From positions 434,001-498,000 of the forward strand of contig OY760657.1 in NCBI GenBank assembly GCA_963663905.2: a stretch of 64,000 nucleotides of DNA. Reading direction: 5' to 3'. This document shows, in pieces, positions 19,120-28,972 of this stretch; position 1 is the stretch's first letter, and each line of letters starts with the position of its first letter. The notes below the pieces were generated by a model. It did not search any database and had not been told where the DNA came from. It worked only from the letters and a program-made list of their open reading frames with translations. This DNA is from Saccharicrinis sp963663905. GTDB lineage: Bacteria > Bacteroidota > Bacteroidia > Bacteroidales > Marinilabiliaceae. Position numbers and translations under genes: made by a program.

Positions 19120-19500
19120 ATGTTGAAAGTCTTAATTGTTGAGGATGATCTTTTTTCACGTTTTACTACAAAAAGAATTTTATCCCCATTTAATTTACAA
19201 ATAATAGAAGCTCAAGACGGAGTAGAAGGTTTGAATCTATTTATCAAGGAAAAACCCGATCTTGTATTACTTGATCTATATATGCCCAATAAGAATGGTT
19301 TCGAACTTCTTAAAGAAATGCAGGAAGAATTACTCGATATACCTGTGGTAATTATGTCTGGTGATAATTCAAAAGATACAGTTCATTCCTGCCTGTCAAA
19401 CGGAGCATTTGCTTTTTTACCCAAACCCATTATTAAAAAGGATTTTAGTAAAATAATCTCAAATCTAATGTGCGAAAAACTAATTAATAACATTTCATAG
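19120..19500 (+). CDS. Single-domain response regulator (CheY-like)
   Basis: I place the start at 19120 because MLKVLIVEDD is the canonical first strand of a receiver domain; an in-frame ATG at 19054 would add 22 residues with no receiver homology. The 126-residue domain has the acidic pair Asp9-Asp10, phospho-acceptor Asp52 (LVLLDLYMP), Ser80 in IMSGD and Lys102 in LPKP. No output domain is attached, so it signals by protein contact. No histidine kinase is adjacent; it is an orphan regulator. Confidence 0.9.
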   Translation: MLKVLIVEDDLFSRFTTKRILSPFNLQIIEAQDGVEGLNLFIKEKPDLVLLDLYMPNKNGFELLKEMQEELLDIPVVIMSGDNSKDTVHSCLSNGAFAFLPKPIIKKDFSKIISNLMCEKLINNIS

Positions 19501-19632
19501 TTGATTAATTTGTTTTACCATAATATCCTATAAAAGAATTATTTATATAGATTTTAAAATACCCAAAGATACTTCTAGCAAATAATGATTTCATATTTAA
19601 CTATGCAAACCATTATTTGTTAAGTAGATAAA

Positions 19633-21624
19633 CTATACTTCTTTAACCTTTACAATACCTTTTCGGTAGGCATCCAAAAGTTGATTCAGATCATCAATTT
19701 GTTGTTTTAGAGTTATACCTATATCGGTATCTCCAACTCTGATTCTTACATTAGCATGCTCAATCATATTACGGATAGAAACAATATCATCCTCATCCTC
19801 GATGGCTTTTCGCCTGGATTCAAAAGGAGCATGCTCTGCTAATATTAAATTATATGAATCATAAATCAGGGTATAACCTGCTATTCCGGTTACCTTTTGG
19901 TATGGTTTAGACATACCGCCATCAATTACAAATAGTTTACCGTCGGCTTTTACCGGACTTTCTCCTTTGGTTACTTTAACCGGCACATGACCATTTACGA
20001 TATGAGATATCTCCGAATCTAACCCAAATTCTTCAAGTATCATACAGCATGTATCTTTATCATCCCGTAATTTATAATACATATTCCCCTCTTCCTTATG
20101 TACCTCCTTATCTTCAATAAAATACCTTTCGAATGTGGCCATTTTCTTTTTACCAAAAAGAGGAGAATCCGGTCCGCACCATAAAGACCACATATAATCC
20201 TGGTCTTTTGTATTTCTATCACCCTTTTCTCTGTTAAAATATGCCCGACGGCAAATAAGGTCATATTGATCACACAAAGACTTTCCACTGTATTTTTTCC
20301 CATTAAGAGTCACCTGTTTAAATTGTCCTTTATCATCCAGAGGAATACAGCCATGATATAGTAAATTTGAATTATAAGCCAAATAGGTACTTCCTTTAGT
20401 AAATAAGGTTTTTACATGTTGTTGAAGTTTATCACAATTCAAAAAGGAAAAACGCAATTTCTCAATCAGTAACTTTTCCTCTTTTGTAAGTTTATAAGGA
20501 TCATCAGGACTAATCGTAGGAAATAATTTATCTTTCAGATCGTAGTTTTTACCTTCGATTTCGATCGTTCCTTTCTCATAATTTATCTTATCTAACAATA
20601 AACGATCATCCATTCCTAATTCCGGATTTCGGCGAATAATATCACCTTTTAACTTCATTTCCAGAATTGAAATAGCCTTATGCATTTTACTGATCAGCTT
20701 AATATGGGTTGATCCAAGATTTTCTGGTGGTGTATTAACCGGTACAAACTCAGAACAAGGATCATTAGCATAAGCTTTCATTGCAAAAGTAGCCAATGGA
20801 AGCAAGTTTATTCCATATGCATCTTCTAGTGTTGAAAGGTTATCATAACGGGCACTAATTCTTATTACCGCAGCAATACTGGCTTTTATTCCTGTGGCCG
20901 CAGCCATCCAAACTATATCGTGATTTCCCCATTGAATATCTACAGAGTGATGATCCTGAATCACATTCATCACCTTATCTGCATAAGGGCCACGATCATA
21001 AATATCGCCAATAATATGCAATCGGTCTATTAAAAGTCTTTTAATAAATTTACTAACTGCAATAATGAAATAATTGGCTCTATCTACCTTTATGATTGAC
21101 TTTATTATACTATCGAAATATAATTCCTTTTTGACATTATGCTCATCCAGTAATTCATCCATTACATAGGCAAAATCCGGAGGCATAGCTTTACGAATTT
21201 TTGAATGCGTAAACTTATCGGCTGAAACCCGGGCAACTTCAATCAATCTGCGAAGTGTAATAGAATACCAGTTATCCAGGTCATTTTCTTCGTTAACAAT
21301 TAATTCAAGTTTTTCCTCAGGATAATAGATCAGTGTCGCCAATTGATCCTTGTCTTTATCGCTTAAAGTATACTGATAAACTTTATCTATCTTTTTACGG
21401 ACCATTCCTGATGCATTGCGCAATACATGGCTAAATGTTTCATATTCACCATGAATATCAGTCAGGAAATGTTCGGTTCCTTTAGGAAGGTTTAGGATAG
21501 ATTCAAGATTAATTATTTCGGTACAAGCAGCCTGTACTGTTGGAAACTTTTGTGATAGCAGGTTCAGAAATTTTAATTTATCTTCACTATAATTACTATC
21601 ACCGTTATTTACATTGTTTGTCAT
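19633..21624 (-). CDS. fbp: Fructose-1,6-bisphosphatase, class III
   Basis: A 663-residue FBPase of the Firmicutes/Bacteroidetes class III type (FBPase_2), which hydrolyses fructose 1,6-bisphosphate in gluconeogenesis. It belongs to the calcineurin-like metallophosphatases: TDIHGEYETF (Asp56, His58), GDIYDRGPYADKVM, WGNHDIVWMAAATG and VNGHVPVKVTKGESP supply the di-metal ligands. Length is typical. It is convergent with the response-regulator gene. The family is distinct from class I and II FBPases. Confidence 0.96.
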   Translation of the reverse strand: MTNNVNNGDSNYSEDKLKFLNLLSQKFPTVQAACTEIINLESILNLPKGTEHFLTDIHGEYETFSHVLRNASGMVRKKIDKVYQYTLSDKDKDQLATLIYYPEEKLELIVNEENDLDNWYSITLRRLIEVARVSADKFTHSKIRKAMPPDFAYVMDELLDEHNVKKELYFDSIIKSIIKVDRANYFIIAVSKFIKRLLIDRLHIIGDIYDRGPYADKVMNVIQDHHSVDIQWGNHDIVWMAAATGIKASIAAVIRISARYDNLSTLEDAYGINLLPLATFAMKAYANDPCSEFVPVNTPPENLGSTHIKLISKMHKAISILEMKLKGDIIRRNPELGMDDRLLLDKINYEKGTIEIEGKNYDLKDKLFPTISPDDPYKLTKEEKLLIEKLRFSFLNCDKLQQHVKTLFTKGSTYLAYNSNLLYHGCIPLDDKGQFKQVTLNGKKYSGKSLCDQYDLICRRAYFNREKGDRNTKDQDYMWSLWCGPDSPLFGKKKMATFERYFIEDKEVHKEEGNMYYKLRDDKDTCCMILEEFGLDSEISHIVNGHVPVKVTKGESPVKADGKLFVIDGGMSKPYQKVTGIAGYTLIYDSYNLILAEHAPFESRRKAIEDEDDIVSIRNMIEHANVRIRVGDTDIGITLKQQIDDLNQLLDAYRKGIVKVKEV

Positions 21625-21829
21625 ACACTCTATAAATAAGATTCTCTATTGAGAATATTCGACCTAAATTGAAGTATTAAATAGTGAACTTTGATAAGAG
21701 TTAATGATTTCTTTTACATATTCACTGATCATAATAAGTAAATGTATAATAAAAATGAGATTTAAAGGAATATTTGATTGTAATTTATGATAAAACTGAA
21801 TATTTAATTGGGGATAGATATGTATCAAA

Positions 21830-21857
21830 AACAAAAAAGGAGCACTAAGGCTCCTTT
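21830..21857 (-). terminator. Intrinsic terminator of pepD
   Basis: AAAGGAGC and GCTCCTTT form a perfect eight-base-pair stem with a six-base loop; read on the minus strand it is followed by a T run. It begins two bases after the pepD stop codon. Confidence 0.85.
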
Positions 21858-21859
21858 AA

Positions 21860-23320
21860 TTATTTTGTTGGTACATTTTTTAGTGTTTCCACTAAAAACT
21901 TCCAGAATTTTTCAACGGATTCAATATTTACCTTTTCGTCAGGAGAGTGTGGGAATCGTATAGTTGGGCCAAATGAAACCATATCCCAGTTTGGATAAAC
22001 AGCTCCTAAAATACCGCACTCTAATCCGGCATGAATTCCTTTTATCTCTGGAGTTTTACCAAATTCTTTATTGTAAACATCCTTCATTACCTGAAGTATT
22101 TCAGATTCCGGATTTGGTTTCCATCCAGGGTATTGTCCGTTAAACTCAACTTGAGCACCTGCTAATCTGAATAAACTTTCTAATGTTGATTCAACATCTT
22201 CTTTTGCTGAATCTACAGAGCTTCTGATAAGGCATAATACTTTAGTTTTTCCACCCTCAGATTTAACTATCGCAAGATTTAAAGATGTTTCAACTAAGCC
22301 TGGCATTGCATCACTCATTCTGATAACTCCATTAGGGCATGCTTGAATAGAGTTTACAAGATCGTCTTGAGCGATTTCATCCATTAAAGATGTTGGCATG
22401 TCACATTGTTCTGAAACTAACAATAAATTTGGTTCAGTGGCAGCAAGCTCGCTTTTGTATATAGATGAAAATTCTTCAACAGTCTCAGAGAATTCAATAA
22501 CATTGTTAGTAGGAACAGTAACAACTGCAAAGGCTTCACGAGGAATAGCATTTCTTAAACTACCTCCATCAATTGACGCCAAGCGAACGCCATATGCAGC
22601 AACTAGTTCTTTTAATAAGCGAAACATTAATTTGTTTGCATTTCCTCTGCCTAAGATGATATCCATACCTGAGTGACCACCTTTTAAACCTGTTAATGAG
22701 ATTTTAAACGCTACTGTATTTTCTTCAACAGGAACTTCATTATATGTGAATTCCATATTGGCATTTGAACCTCCGGCACACCCAACATATAATTCGCCTT
22801 CATCTTCAGAATCCATATTGATTAGAATATCAGCATCAAGTATTCCAGCTTCAAGACCAAAGGCTCCAGTCATTCCTGTTTCTTCGTCAATTGTGAACAA
22901 AGCTTCAATAGGACCATGAGGAATATCTGTAGATTGAAGAATTCCCATTGCCGCAGCAACTCCTATTCCGTTGTCAGCACCTAAAGTAGTGCCATTTGCT
23001 TTTACCCAACCATCTTCAATATAAGTTTCAATTGGATCTTTTTCGAAATCATGTTGCTTATCACTATTCTTTTGAGGAACCATGTCGACATGACCTTGTA
23101 ATACAACAGTTTTTCTGTTTTCCATACCTGGAGTAGCAGGCTTTTTAATAATAACATTACCTGTTTTATCAACAAGTGTTTCTAATCCTAACTTTTTACC
23201 AAAATCCTCTACGAACTTAGCTGCCTGTTGTTCTTTTTTACTTGGACGAGGTATTTGAGTTAATGCATAAAAATTTTCCCAAAGTGCTATGGGGTGAAGT
23301 TTTGATATTTCGTTACTCAT
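21860..23320 (-). CDS. pepD: Aminoacyl-histidine dipeptidase (PepD, M20 family)
   Basis: A 486-residue cytosolic zinc dipeptidase of the M20C/PepD group, acting on Xaa-His and other dipeptides. Metal and catalytic residues are visible: LQGHVDMVPQK (His77, catalytic Asp79), GADNGIG (bridging Asp116), TIDEETGMTG (catalytic Glu146 and metal ligand Glu147) and NMDSEDEG. The lid domain follows in the middle and the last metal-binding His is in the FGPTIRFPHSPDE segment. Monocistronic, with a terminator directly after the stop. Confidence 0.96.
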   Translation of the reverse strand: MSNEISKLHPIALWENFYALTQIPRPSKKEQQAAKFVEDFGKKLGLETLVDKTGNVIIKKPATPGMENRKTVVLQGHVDMVPQKNSDKQHDFEKDPIETYIEDGWVKANGTTLGADNGIGVAAAMGILQSTDIPHGPIEALFTIDEETGMTGAFGLEAGILDADILINMDSEDEGELYVGCAGGSNANMEFTYNEVPVEENTVAFKISLTGLKGGHSGMDIILGRGNANKLMFRLLKELVAAYGVRLASIDGGSLRNAIPREAFAVVTVPTNNVIEFSETVEEFSSIYKSELAATEPNLLLVSEQCDMPTSLMDEIAQDDLVNSIQACPNGVIRMSDAMPGLVETSLNLAIVKSEGGKTKVLCLIRSSVDSAKEDVESTLESLFRLAGAQVEFNGQYPGWKPNPESEILQVMKDVYNKEFGKTPEIKGIHAGLECGILGAVYPNWDMVSFGPTIRFPHSPDEKVNIESVEKFWKFLVETLKNVPTK

Positions 23321-23727
23321 GATTGATTGTTTTTAGTACTAAAGAGTTATTTCAATAAAAAGTTCTTTAGCTCTTTAAGAATTGTAAAATTACTTATCTC
23401 TATTCTAAAAGGCGATGATATGTATCATCTGATATAATATTCTTAGAGACTTGAAAAATAAGACTTGAGTCCAGGTTGCAAACTTTAACCAGTAGATGTG
23501 AGTAAGTACTGGTGGACTTAAGGTTGTAATTTATGTCTTAATAAAAAGACTATAGCTAAAATAAATTACTCATGGTATTTTAAATATACAAGTTTGTTAG
23601 GTTTTTGTAATGTATTGGTTTTTAGATATATGAGCACTTTGTTGTCAAGTGATTAAAATATTGATAATAAGTGCCTTGTAAATAAATCTTTCGTCTTTTG
23701 TCTAAAATCTAATGATCTATTATTAAA
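23321..23727. other. Gene-free region between pepD and DUF4831 gene
   Basis: About 400 AT-rich bases without a convincing reading frame. It contains a 25-base element at 23472-23496 that recurs at 32377-32401, and it must hold the promoter of pepD (minus strand), which I could not place. Confidence 0.6.
23472..23496 (+). repeat. Dispersed intergenic repeat, copy 1
   Basis: CAGGTTGCAAACTTTAACCA plus five more bases matches the element at 32377-32401 in 23 of 25 positions. Both copies are intergenic and in the same orientation. Function unknown. Confidence 0.6.
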
Positions 23728-23758
23728 AATGAGGCTCTCTGATCTAGAAAGCCTCATT
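23728..23758 (-). terminator. Intrinsic terminator of the nnr/DUF4831 unit
   Basis: AATGAGGCT and AGCCTCATT form a nine-base-pair stem with a thirteen-base loop; on the minus strand it ends in a T-rich tract. It is about 20 bases past the DUF4831 gene stop. Confidence 0.82.
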
Positions 23759-23779
23759 CATAAAATGTATATGATTGTA

Positions 23780-24889
23780 TTAATTACCAATTGAAATAAG
23801 AGCGCCTGTAGTTGGGCAAAACTTTATTTGAATATCGTTTTGTTTTAAAATATCAGCAGGCATTGAGATTACCTGGCCATATTGAGCCATATCAACTATC
23901 TTAGAACTAACTTCTTTATTTTTATCTAAAACAGTTATTTTGACAGGGGCAGGGACACAATAGAACAATCCATTAATAACTGCATTTTTAGGAGCTTCAG
24001 TCTGTTTGTTTACAAGCTTTTTAAAATCCAAAGCATCTAATTTAAAATAAACAGGTGTTCCTGTAATGTCCATTGCATCAACAACTCCTTTTTGTGTTGA
24101 AAACCTACAGATTACATGATTGCTGTATGAACTTAACGGATCAGGAGTAATTTCAAAAACTTGTGTTTTTTTAGAGGTGATGGTCTTACCTGCAAATAGA
24201 GAAACGAAATCACTTTCCATCTTACTTAGCTCCTTCAAAACAGATTGATAAGCTTCTCCATCAGGAGGAAGATTTTCAAGATCACCAGATAATAGATCTA
24301 TTCTGTTATTTCTGATTTTATAAATCATATTTGCAGCTTCCTGTGCCATTGCTGCTGTTGATGTTTTAAAAAGAAGATCCTCGTGTAAAGGAATGTTATC
24401 AAAGTTTACATCTTCAAGGTTGATGATTTCATCCGACTTTGAACATACAGAAGGGTGCTTTGCTTTTTTAGTATCAAGATTAATACCTTTTAAAATTCCT
24501 GAATGAGTAAGATTCAAATTAAAAGCTGCACTTAAATCAGATGAGATAACACTATAGCGTTGTTCTTCATTAGGTGTACCTTTGGTTTTTACTTTAATAC
24601 TTTTTATTACCCATTCCTCACTGTCTTCAGTAATAACATCTGATAAATTCAGATAGCGTTGAGAGTATCTGTAATACGGACCTGTTTTTTTAACTATTTT
24701 CTCGCTTTCAATTTCAACTAAAACTGTTGTTTTAGGAAGCATATAAGTTAAAGATTGAACAGTTGGGTTTATAATTTCAGATGTTTTTTTAACTTCAATA
24801 ATTGCTTCTCCTTTTTTTTGAGAAACAACATTTGTAGTAATTAAGAGTAGGATTATTAAGGGATTAAAGAATTTTAATTTCATTTGCAT
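23780..24889 (-). CDS. DUF4831 family protein, secreted
   Basis: A 369-residue protein matching the Bacteroidota DUF4831 family in overall layout: signal peptide (about residues 1-24, cleavage near TTNVVSQ), then GEAIIEVKKTSEI, LTYMLPKTTVLVEIESEK and the YSQRYLNLSDVI segment, and a C-terminal half with FYCVPAPVKITV. Start could also be the Met two codons later. Predicted periplasmic or outer-membrane associated. Function is unknown. It follows nnr on the same strand by 26 bases, so both are likely one transcript ending at the terminator at 23728-23758. Confidence 0.88.
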   Translation of the reverse strand: MQMKLKFFNPLIILLLITTNVVSQKKGEAIIEVKKTSEIINPTVQSLTYMLPKTTVLVEIESEKIVKKTGPYYRYSQRYLNLSDVITEDSEEWVIKSIKVKTKGTPNEEQRYSVISSDLSAAFNLNLTHSGILKGINLDTKKAKHPSVCSKSDEIINLEDVNFDNIPLHEDLLFKTSTAAMAQEAANMIYKIRNNRIDLLSGDLENLPPDGEAYQSVLKELSKMESDFVSLFAGKTITSKKTQVFEITPDPLSSYSNHVICRFSTQKGVVDAMDITGTPVYFKLDALDFKKLVNKQTEAPKNAVINGLFYCVPAPVKITVLDKNKEVSSKIVDMAQYGQVISMPADILKQNDIQIKFCPTTGALISIGN

Positions 24890-24915
24890 GCTGTTCTTTA
24901 TTTTTGTTTTTATAT

Positions 24916-26436
24916 TTATTTTCTTAATGATTTAAACGCAGAACCAATATTACTTATTATGTCAGAAGCAATTAAAGATTCTTCAGATTCTGTTGACAAT
25001 GCATGGTCTCCTGCCAAGCCATGAATGTAAACGCCCGTTAAGGCTGCATCTTTTTCAGAATATCCTTGCGCTAGCAAAGCTAATATAATTCCTGTTAAAG
25101 TATCTCCACTTCCGGCAGTAGCCATTCCCGGATTACCGGAACTATTAAAATAGCAATTACCATCAGGTAGAGCAACAACAGTATGGGCTCCTTTTAAAAC
25201 AGTAATTACATTGTAATGTTTGCAGAAGTCCTTCAAAAGATCAAGTCTATGCATTTCATTTTTACTTTTTCCAACAAGTCTTTCGAACTCTTTTGGATGC
25301 GGAGTTAAAATGGAAAGTTTTGGCAGTTTTACCAATAAGAATTTATTCTGACTAAGGATATTCAGTCCATCAGCATCAATCACTAATTTTTGATCAGATA
25401 TTTGATTCAATAACTCTTCAAATGCTTTTGCACTGTTTTTTTTCGTGTCAAGTCCTGGACCAATTCCAATGGCATTATAACAACTAAGTTGAGGGAATTC
25501 TGTAAAAATCATTTCGGATCTGTCAATGCTTGTCATTGCCTCAGGAACGGTACTCTGAATAATCTGATAGCCCCAGTGTGGAATATGAGTAGTTAATAAA
25601 CCTACACCTGATTTTAAACAAGCTTTAGAAGCCAGTATTGCAGCTCCCATTTTACCATAACTACCGGAAATTAAAAGTGCATGACCAAAGTTCCCTTTGT
25701 GACTGAATTTAAGTCGACTCTTTACAATCGATTTAATCTTTGAATTATCAGTGTAAAAGTAATGTGTATCATGAATATCAATACCTTCCTGTAGCAATCC
25801 AATGTTCAAAATTTCCCACTTGCCAACGTATTTCGCATTTTCTGGAAGTAAGAATGATAATTTAGGTAATTGAAAAGAAAGGGTGATATTTGCCTCAATA
25901 ATTCCGGTATCTGCTCTGAAGTTACTATCGTAATTGGCAAATAATCCGGAAGGGATATCTATAGAAATTACAAAATTACTAATGTCGTTAATTTTTTCAA
26001 TAACTTCCTTGACAAATCCTTTTGTTGGTCTGTTTAATCCGGAACCAAATATGCAGTCCAGAATAACTTCATCCTCTTTAATATTAACAGATTGTAATTG
26101 TTCTATTTGACTTATCTCAGTTATCTTAACATCAGATAATTCTTTTAATCTATCAAGGTTGATTTTAGCGTCCTCAGACAAGTTATCAGAGAATTTGATC
26201 AGATAAACATTTAATGTTACTGGTAATTTTGAAAGTAATCTGGCTATAGCCAATCCATCGCCTCCATTGTTTCCTGTACCACAGAAAATTGAAAACGAAT
26301 AAGCCATATTATTACTTATGATCCAGTTGGTTGCAGCTTTTGCAGCTCTTTCCATTAAATCTATGGAGGGTATTGGCTCATTTTTAATAGTAAATTGGTC
26401 AACCTCCCTTATTTGCTGTGGGGATAATATTTTCAC
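24916..26436 (-). CDS. nnr: Bifunctional NAD(P)HX epimerase/dehydratase
   Basis: A 506-residue metabolite-repair enzyme that restores NAD(P)H from its hydrated form. The N-terminal YjeF_N epimerase domain (about residues 1-215) has FCGTGNNGGDGLAIARLL at residues 51-68. The C-terminal ADP-dependent dehydratase domain (ribokinase-like) has LISGSYGKMGAAILAS, GIGPGLDTKKNS, LTPHPKEFERL and the catalytic NPGMATAGSGDTLTGI. Both domains look complete. First gene of a unit with the DUF4831 gene. Confidence 0.96.
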   Translation of the reverse strand: MKILSPQQIREVDQFTIKNEPIPSIDLMERAAKAATNWIISNNMAYSFSIFCGTGNNGGDGLAIARLLSKLPVTLNVYLIKFSDNLSEDAKINLDRLKELSDVKITEISQIEQLQSVNIKEDEVILDCIFGSGLNRPTKGFVKEVIEKINDISNFVISIDIPSGLFANYDSNFRADTGIIEANITLSFQLPKLSFLLPENAKYVGKWEILNIGLLQEGIDIHDTHYFYTDNSKIKSIVKSRLKFSHKGNFGHALLISGSYGKMGAAILASKACLKSGVGLLTTHIPHWGYQIIQSTVPEAMTSIDRSEMIFTEFPQLSCYNAIGIGPGLDTKKNSAKAFEELLNQISDQKLVIDADGLNILSQNKFLLVKLPKLSILTPHPKEFERLVGKSKNEMHRLDLLKDFCKHYNVITVLKGAHTVVALPDGNCYFNSSGNPGMATAGSGDTLTGIILALLAQGYSEKDAALTGVYIHGLAGDHALSTESEESLIASDIISNIGSAFKSLRK

Positions 26437-26524
26437 TTGATCAAAATTTTAGTTAGTACCCTGTAAAATGCAAAATATTGCAAAAAATATATATTTATCC
26501 TGTAATATGATAAAATGCACTAAA

Positions 26525-26550
26525 TTGGTTATTCATTTTATCTACATTTG
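26525..26550 (+). promoter_or_regulatory. Candidate promoter of the POT transporter gene
   Basis: TTG at 26525-26527 and TACATTTG at 26543-26550 fit the -33/-7 elements of Bacteroidota with close to the usual spacing. The ATG of the transporter follows 72 bases after the -7 box. Confidence 0.6.
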
Positions 26551-26621
26551 TGCGTATTACAAATATAGGGAACTATTAACCGTGAACATAAATATTTTAA
26601 AACTTATATAATTATTATACG

Positions 26622-28130
26622 ATGAGTAATAAGGATAAAGCTTTTTTTGGACATCCAATGGGGTTGTCCTCGCTCTTTGCCACAGAGATGTGGGAGCGAT
26701 TTAGTTATTATGGAATGCGAGCACTTTTGGTTTATTTCCTTACAGACACCTTAATGAATGGTGGTTTTGGTATGGAAGAACTGGATGCATTTACTATTTA
26801 CGGAATATTTACTGCATTAGTTTATGTAACTCCGATTATGGGAGGTGTTCTTGCCGATAAAATCTTAGGACAGCGTAAAGCTATATACATTGGAGGTATT
26901 ACAATGGCTATTGGTCAATTGTTATTGTCATACAGTGCAATGTCAATTTCTTACGGATTAGAGTCAAGACAGCTTATTTTTTATATTGGTTTAGGTGTTC
27001 TTATTTTAGGAAATGGATTCTTTAAGCCAAATATTTCAACAATGGTTGGTGAATTGTACGACAATGCCGATCCTAGAAAAGATGGTGGATTTACTATTTT
27101 TTATATGGGTATCAATATTGGAGCCGGAATCTCACCATTGGTTGCTGGTAAGTTAGGAGAACAAGTTGCATGGCAATACGGATTCTTAGCAGCTGGAGTT
27201 GGTATGGTTATAGGTACTGTATGGTTTTTAATGCGTAGTCATACTTTAGGTCATATTGGTATGCCTCCAAAAGTTAAATCTGAAAGACTGAGACTAATAG
27301 CTAAAGACTGGGTTAGTGTTCTTACTTATGTAGGAGTTATTATTTTAACTGTGGTTACTTTTGTGTTTGGATGGAATCTTTTATCAGAGTCAGCATCAAA
27401 TGTAGTGATCACAATTGCTGCTATTGGAGGTGTGCTGTATTTAGGATATAGCATTTTCAACGGAACTAATGGTAAAACAGAGTGGAGTAGGGTAAGTGTT
27501 ATTTTAGTACTTGCTTTATTTAATATTTTCTTTTGGGCTGGATTTGAGCAGGCAGGTACAACATTCAGTATTTTTGCAAGAGATAATACGGACAGAATGA
27601 TCGGAAGCTGGGAAATTCCAGCTACGTGGTTCCAAAGTATTAATGCAGTGTATATTGTTCTTTTTGCTCCTGTATTTAGTATTCTTTGGTCTAAATTAGA
27701 TAAGGTTAAATTAAACCCAAATACACCAATGAAGTTTGTTTGGGGTATGATTTTACTAGGATTAGGCTTTGTTATCATGGCTTTTGCTTCAGATAGAGCT
27801 GAAAACACATTAGTAAGTCCACTTTGGTTAGCAATGGTATTCTTATTACATACATTTGGTGAGCTTTGTTTATCTCCAATTGGATTATCAATGGTGACAA
27901 AATTATCACCAACTAAATTGGTATCTACAATGATGGGAGTATGGATGGGTAGTTTTGCTGCTGGTAACTTTGTGGCTTCTCAAATGAAAGCCATCTCAAT
28001 TAAACTGGAAGGAGCTTTAGATACAAGTATTCCTGTATTCTGGTTTATTGCAATTCAATCTTTCATTGCAGCAGCGTTATTGTTTACTTTAACTCCTTGG
28101 TTAAAGAGAATGATGCATGGAATAAAATAG
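26622..28130 (+). CDS. POT/PTR2-family proton-coupled peptide transporter
   Basis: A 502-residue inner-membrane MFS protein of the proton-dependent oligopeptide transporter family. The N-terminal ExxERF motif (Glu22, Glu25, Arg26 in ATEMWERFSYYGMRALL) couples protons, and FYMGINIGAGISPLVAG is the PTR2 signature. About twelve to fourteen hydrophobic segments are visible, and GELCLSPIGLSMVTKLSP is the conserved late-helix segment. It imports di- and tripeptides and could feed dipeptidases such as PepD nearby; this functional link is inference. Monocistronic with its own promoter and terminator. Confidence 0.95.
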   Translation: MSNKDKAFFGHPMGLSSLFATEMWERFSYYGMRALLVYFLTDTLMNGGFGMEELDAFTIYGIFTALVYVTPIMGGVLADKILGQRKAIYIGGITMAIGQLLLSYSAMSISYGLESRQLIFYIGLGVLILGNGFFKPNISTMVGELYDNADPRKDGGFTIFYMGINIGAGISPLVAGKLGEQVAWQYGFLAAGVGMVIGTVWFLMRSHTLGHIGMPPKVKSERLRLIAKDWVSVLTYVGVIILTVVTFVFGWNLLSESASNVVITIAAIGGVLYLGYSIFNGTNGKTEWSRVSVILVLALFNIFFWAGFEQAGTTFSIFARDNTDRMIGSWEIPATWFQSINAVYIVLFAPVFSILWSKLDKVKLNPNTPMKFVWGMILLGLGFVIMAFASDRAENTLVSPLWLAMVFLLHTFGELCLSPIGLSMVTKLSPTKLVSTMMGVWMGSFAAGNFVASQMKAISIKLEGALDTSIPVFWFIAIQSFIAAALLFTLTPWLKRMMHGIK

Positions 28131-28154
28131 GTTTTTTAAAGAAATAAATTTGAG

Positions 28155-28187
28155 ACCCGGTATACAATTAGTATATCGGGTTTTTTT
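28155..28187 (+). terminator. Intrinsic terminator of the POT transporter gene
   Basis: ACCCGGTATAC and GTATATCGGGT pair over eleven positions (one G-T) around AATTA, followed by seven T. Confidence 0.9.
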
Positions 28188-28409
28188 ATGCTGAAAACAC
28201 GCTGTAAATGCTTCTTATCTGTTTGTATAGGTCTTTGCTTCGTAACTTCGTTGTAACACGTTCTTGTCTGCTGCAAGTATTCTTTTGATATCAGTTATAT
28301 ATTGTTCTGATACCATTCTGTTTTATATCACTAAACAGTGAGGGTGTAATGAACCAATAGTGTAGTATATCCGCAGCAGTTATGACTATGTTTCGCAGCA
28401 GATAAAAAC

Positions 28410-28459
28410 AAAACCTGACAAGATTATTTGCAAAATGCCAAATAATCCTGTCAGGTTTT
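28410..28459. repeat. Long near-perfect hairpin
   Basis: AAAACCTGACA-a-GATTATTTG pairs with CAAATAATC-c-TGTCAGGTTTT: twenty pairs with one internal mismatch and an eight-base loop, followed by T-rich sequence. It could terminate transcription in either direction or be the end of a small RNA. Confidence 0.75.
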
Positions 28460-28730
28460 ATAATATTTTCAAAAAGTTATTAGTTCGGGTTATTAAGTCA
28501 ATAGGTCATTGGGAAAAGGATTACTAATTAATGCGGATCAAGGGTTGAAAAGTTGTTTTACAGTTTCGTATACATCATAGACCTCGTCTGGTGAGTATAA
28601 AAACAAGGTTTTGGGTCGCAAAATCGCGTATTGTTTGAACACCTGACGCAGGAAGGTGTGAGTTTTTAGCGATTTAGGACAGAAAACCGTAGTTTTTATA
28701 ACGAAGCAGGCGCAGTCTTGATTTTATTTG

Positions 28731-28763
28731 CTTACTTTCTTTTATCAAGAAAAGGAAAGTAAG
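28731..28763. repeat. Hairpin with alternative pairing
   Basis: CTTACTTTCTTTT and AAAAGGAAAGTAAG pair with a single bulged base around ATCAAG; the upstream CTTGAT (28718-28723) can alternatively pair with the loop. I recall similar elements between genes of other Bacteroidota, but this is memory and not a search. Confidence 0.6.
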
Positions 28764-28771
28764 TCAGGGTT

Positions 28772-28790
28772 TTAGGGATGAAATCCCTAA
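28772..28790. repeat. Short perfect hairpin
   Basis: TTAGGGAT and ATCCCTAA flank GAA. It directly follows the hairpin at 28731-28763, so the two may form one structured element. Confidence 0.55.
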
Positions 28791-28972
28791 GGGTATTGGG
28801 TGTTTACGAAAGAGTTTTCAACTCTTGATTGGAATAATTAATAAGGTACCATGCTAATACCTGTAGTTAATGGTAATTAATAATCATTCATCATTTTTGA
28901 TAATTAGATTATTAATCCATCATCAAATTTTCACATCAACAAATCGTCAACTTAACAATTAAACAATAAGAA

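Larger units (their letters stand above)
28188..28972. other. Gene-free, hairpin-rich region
   Basis: About 785 bases with no convincing coding frame. It holds three hairpins (28410-28459, 28731-28763, 28772-28790). It is the only long stretch here with markedly more G and C and with a conserved-looking non-coding texture. It lies beyond the terminator of the transporter and beyond the end of the tonB operon, so neither neighbour needs it. Confidence 0.6.

Noticed and set aside
28188..28972. tRNA or riboswitch in the hairpin-rich gap.
   Set aside because: No cloverleaf with a TTC-type arm and no known riboswitch core could be recognised; the hairpins are simple stems.
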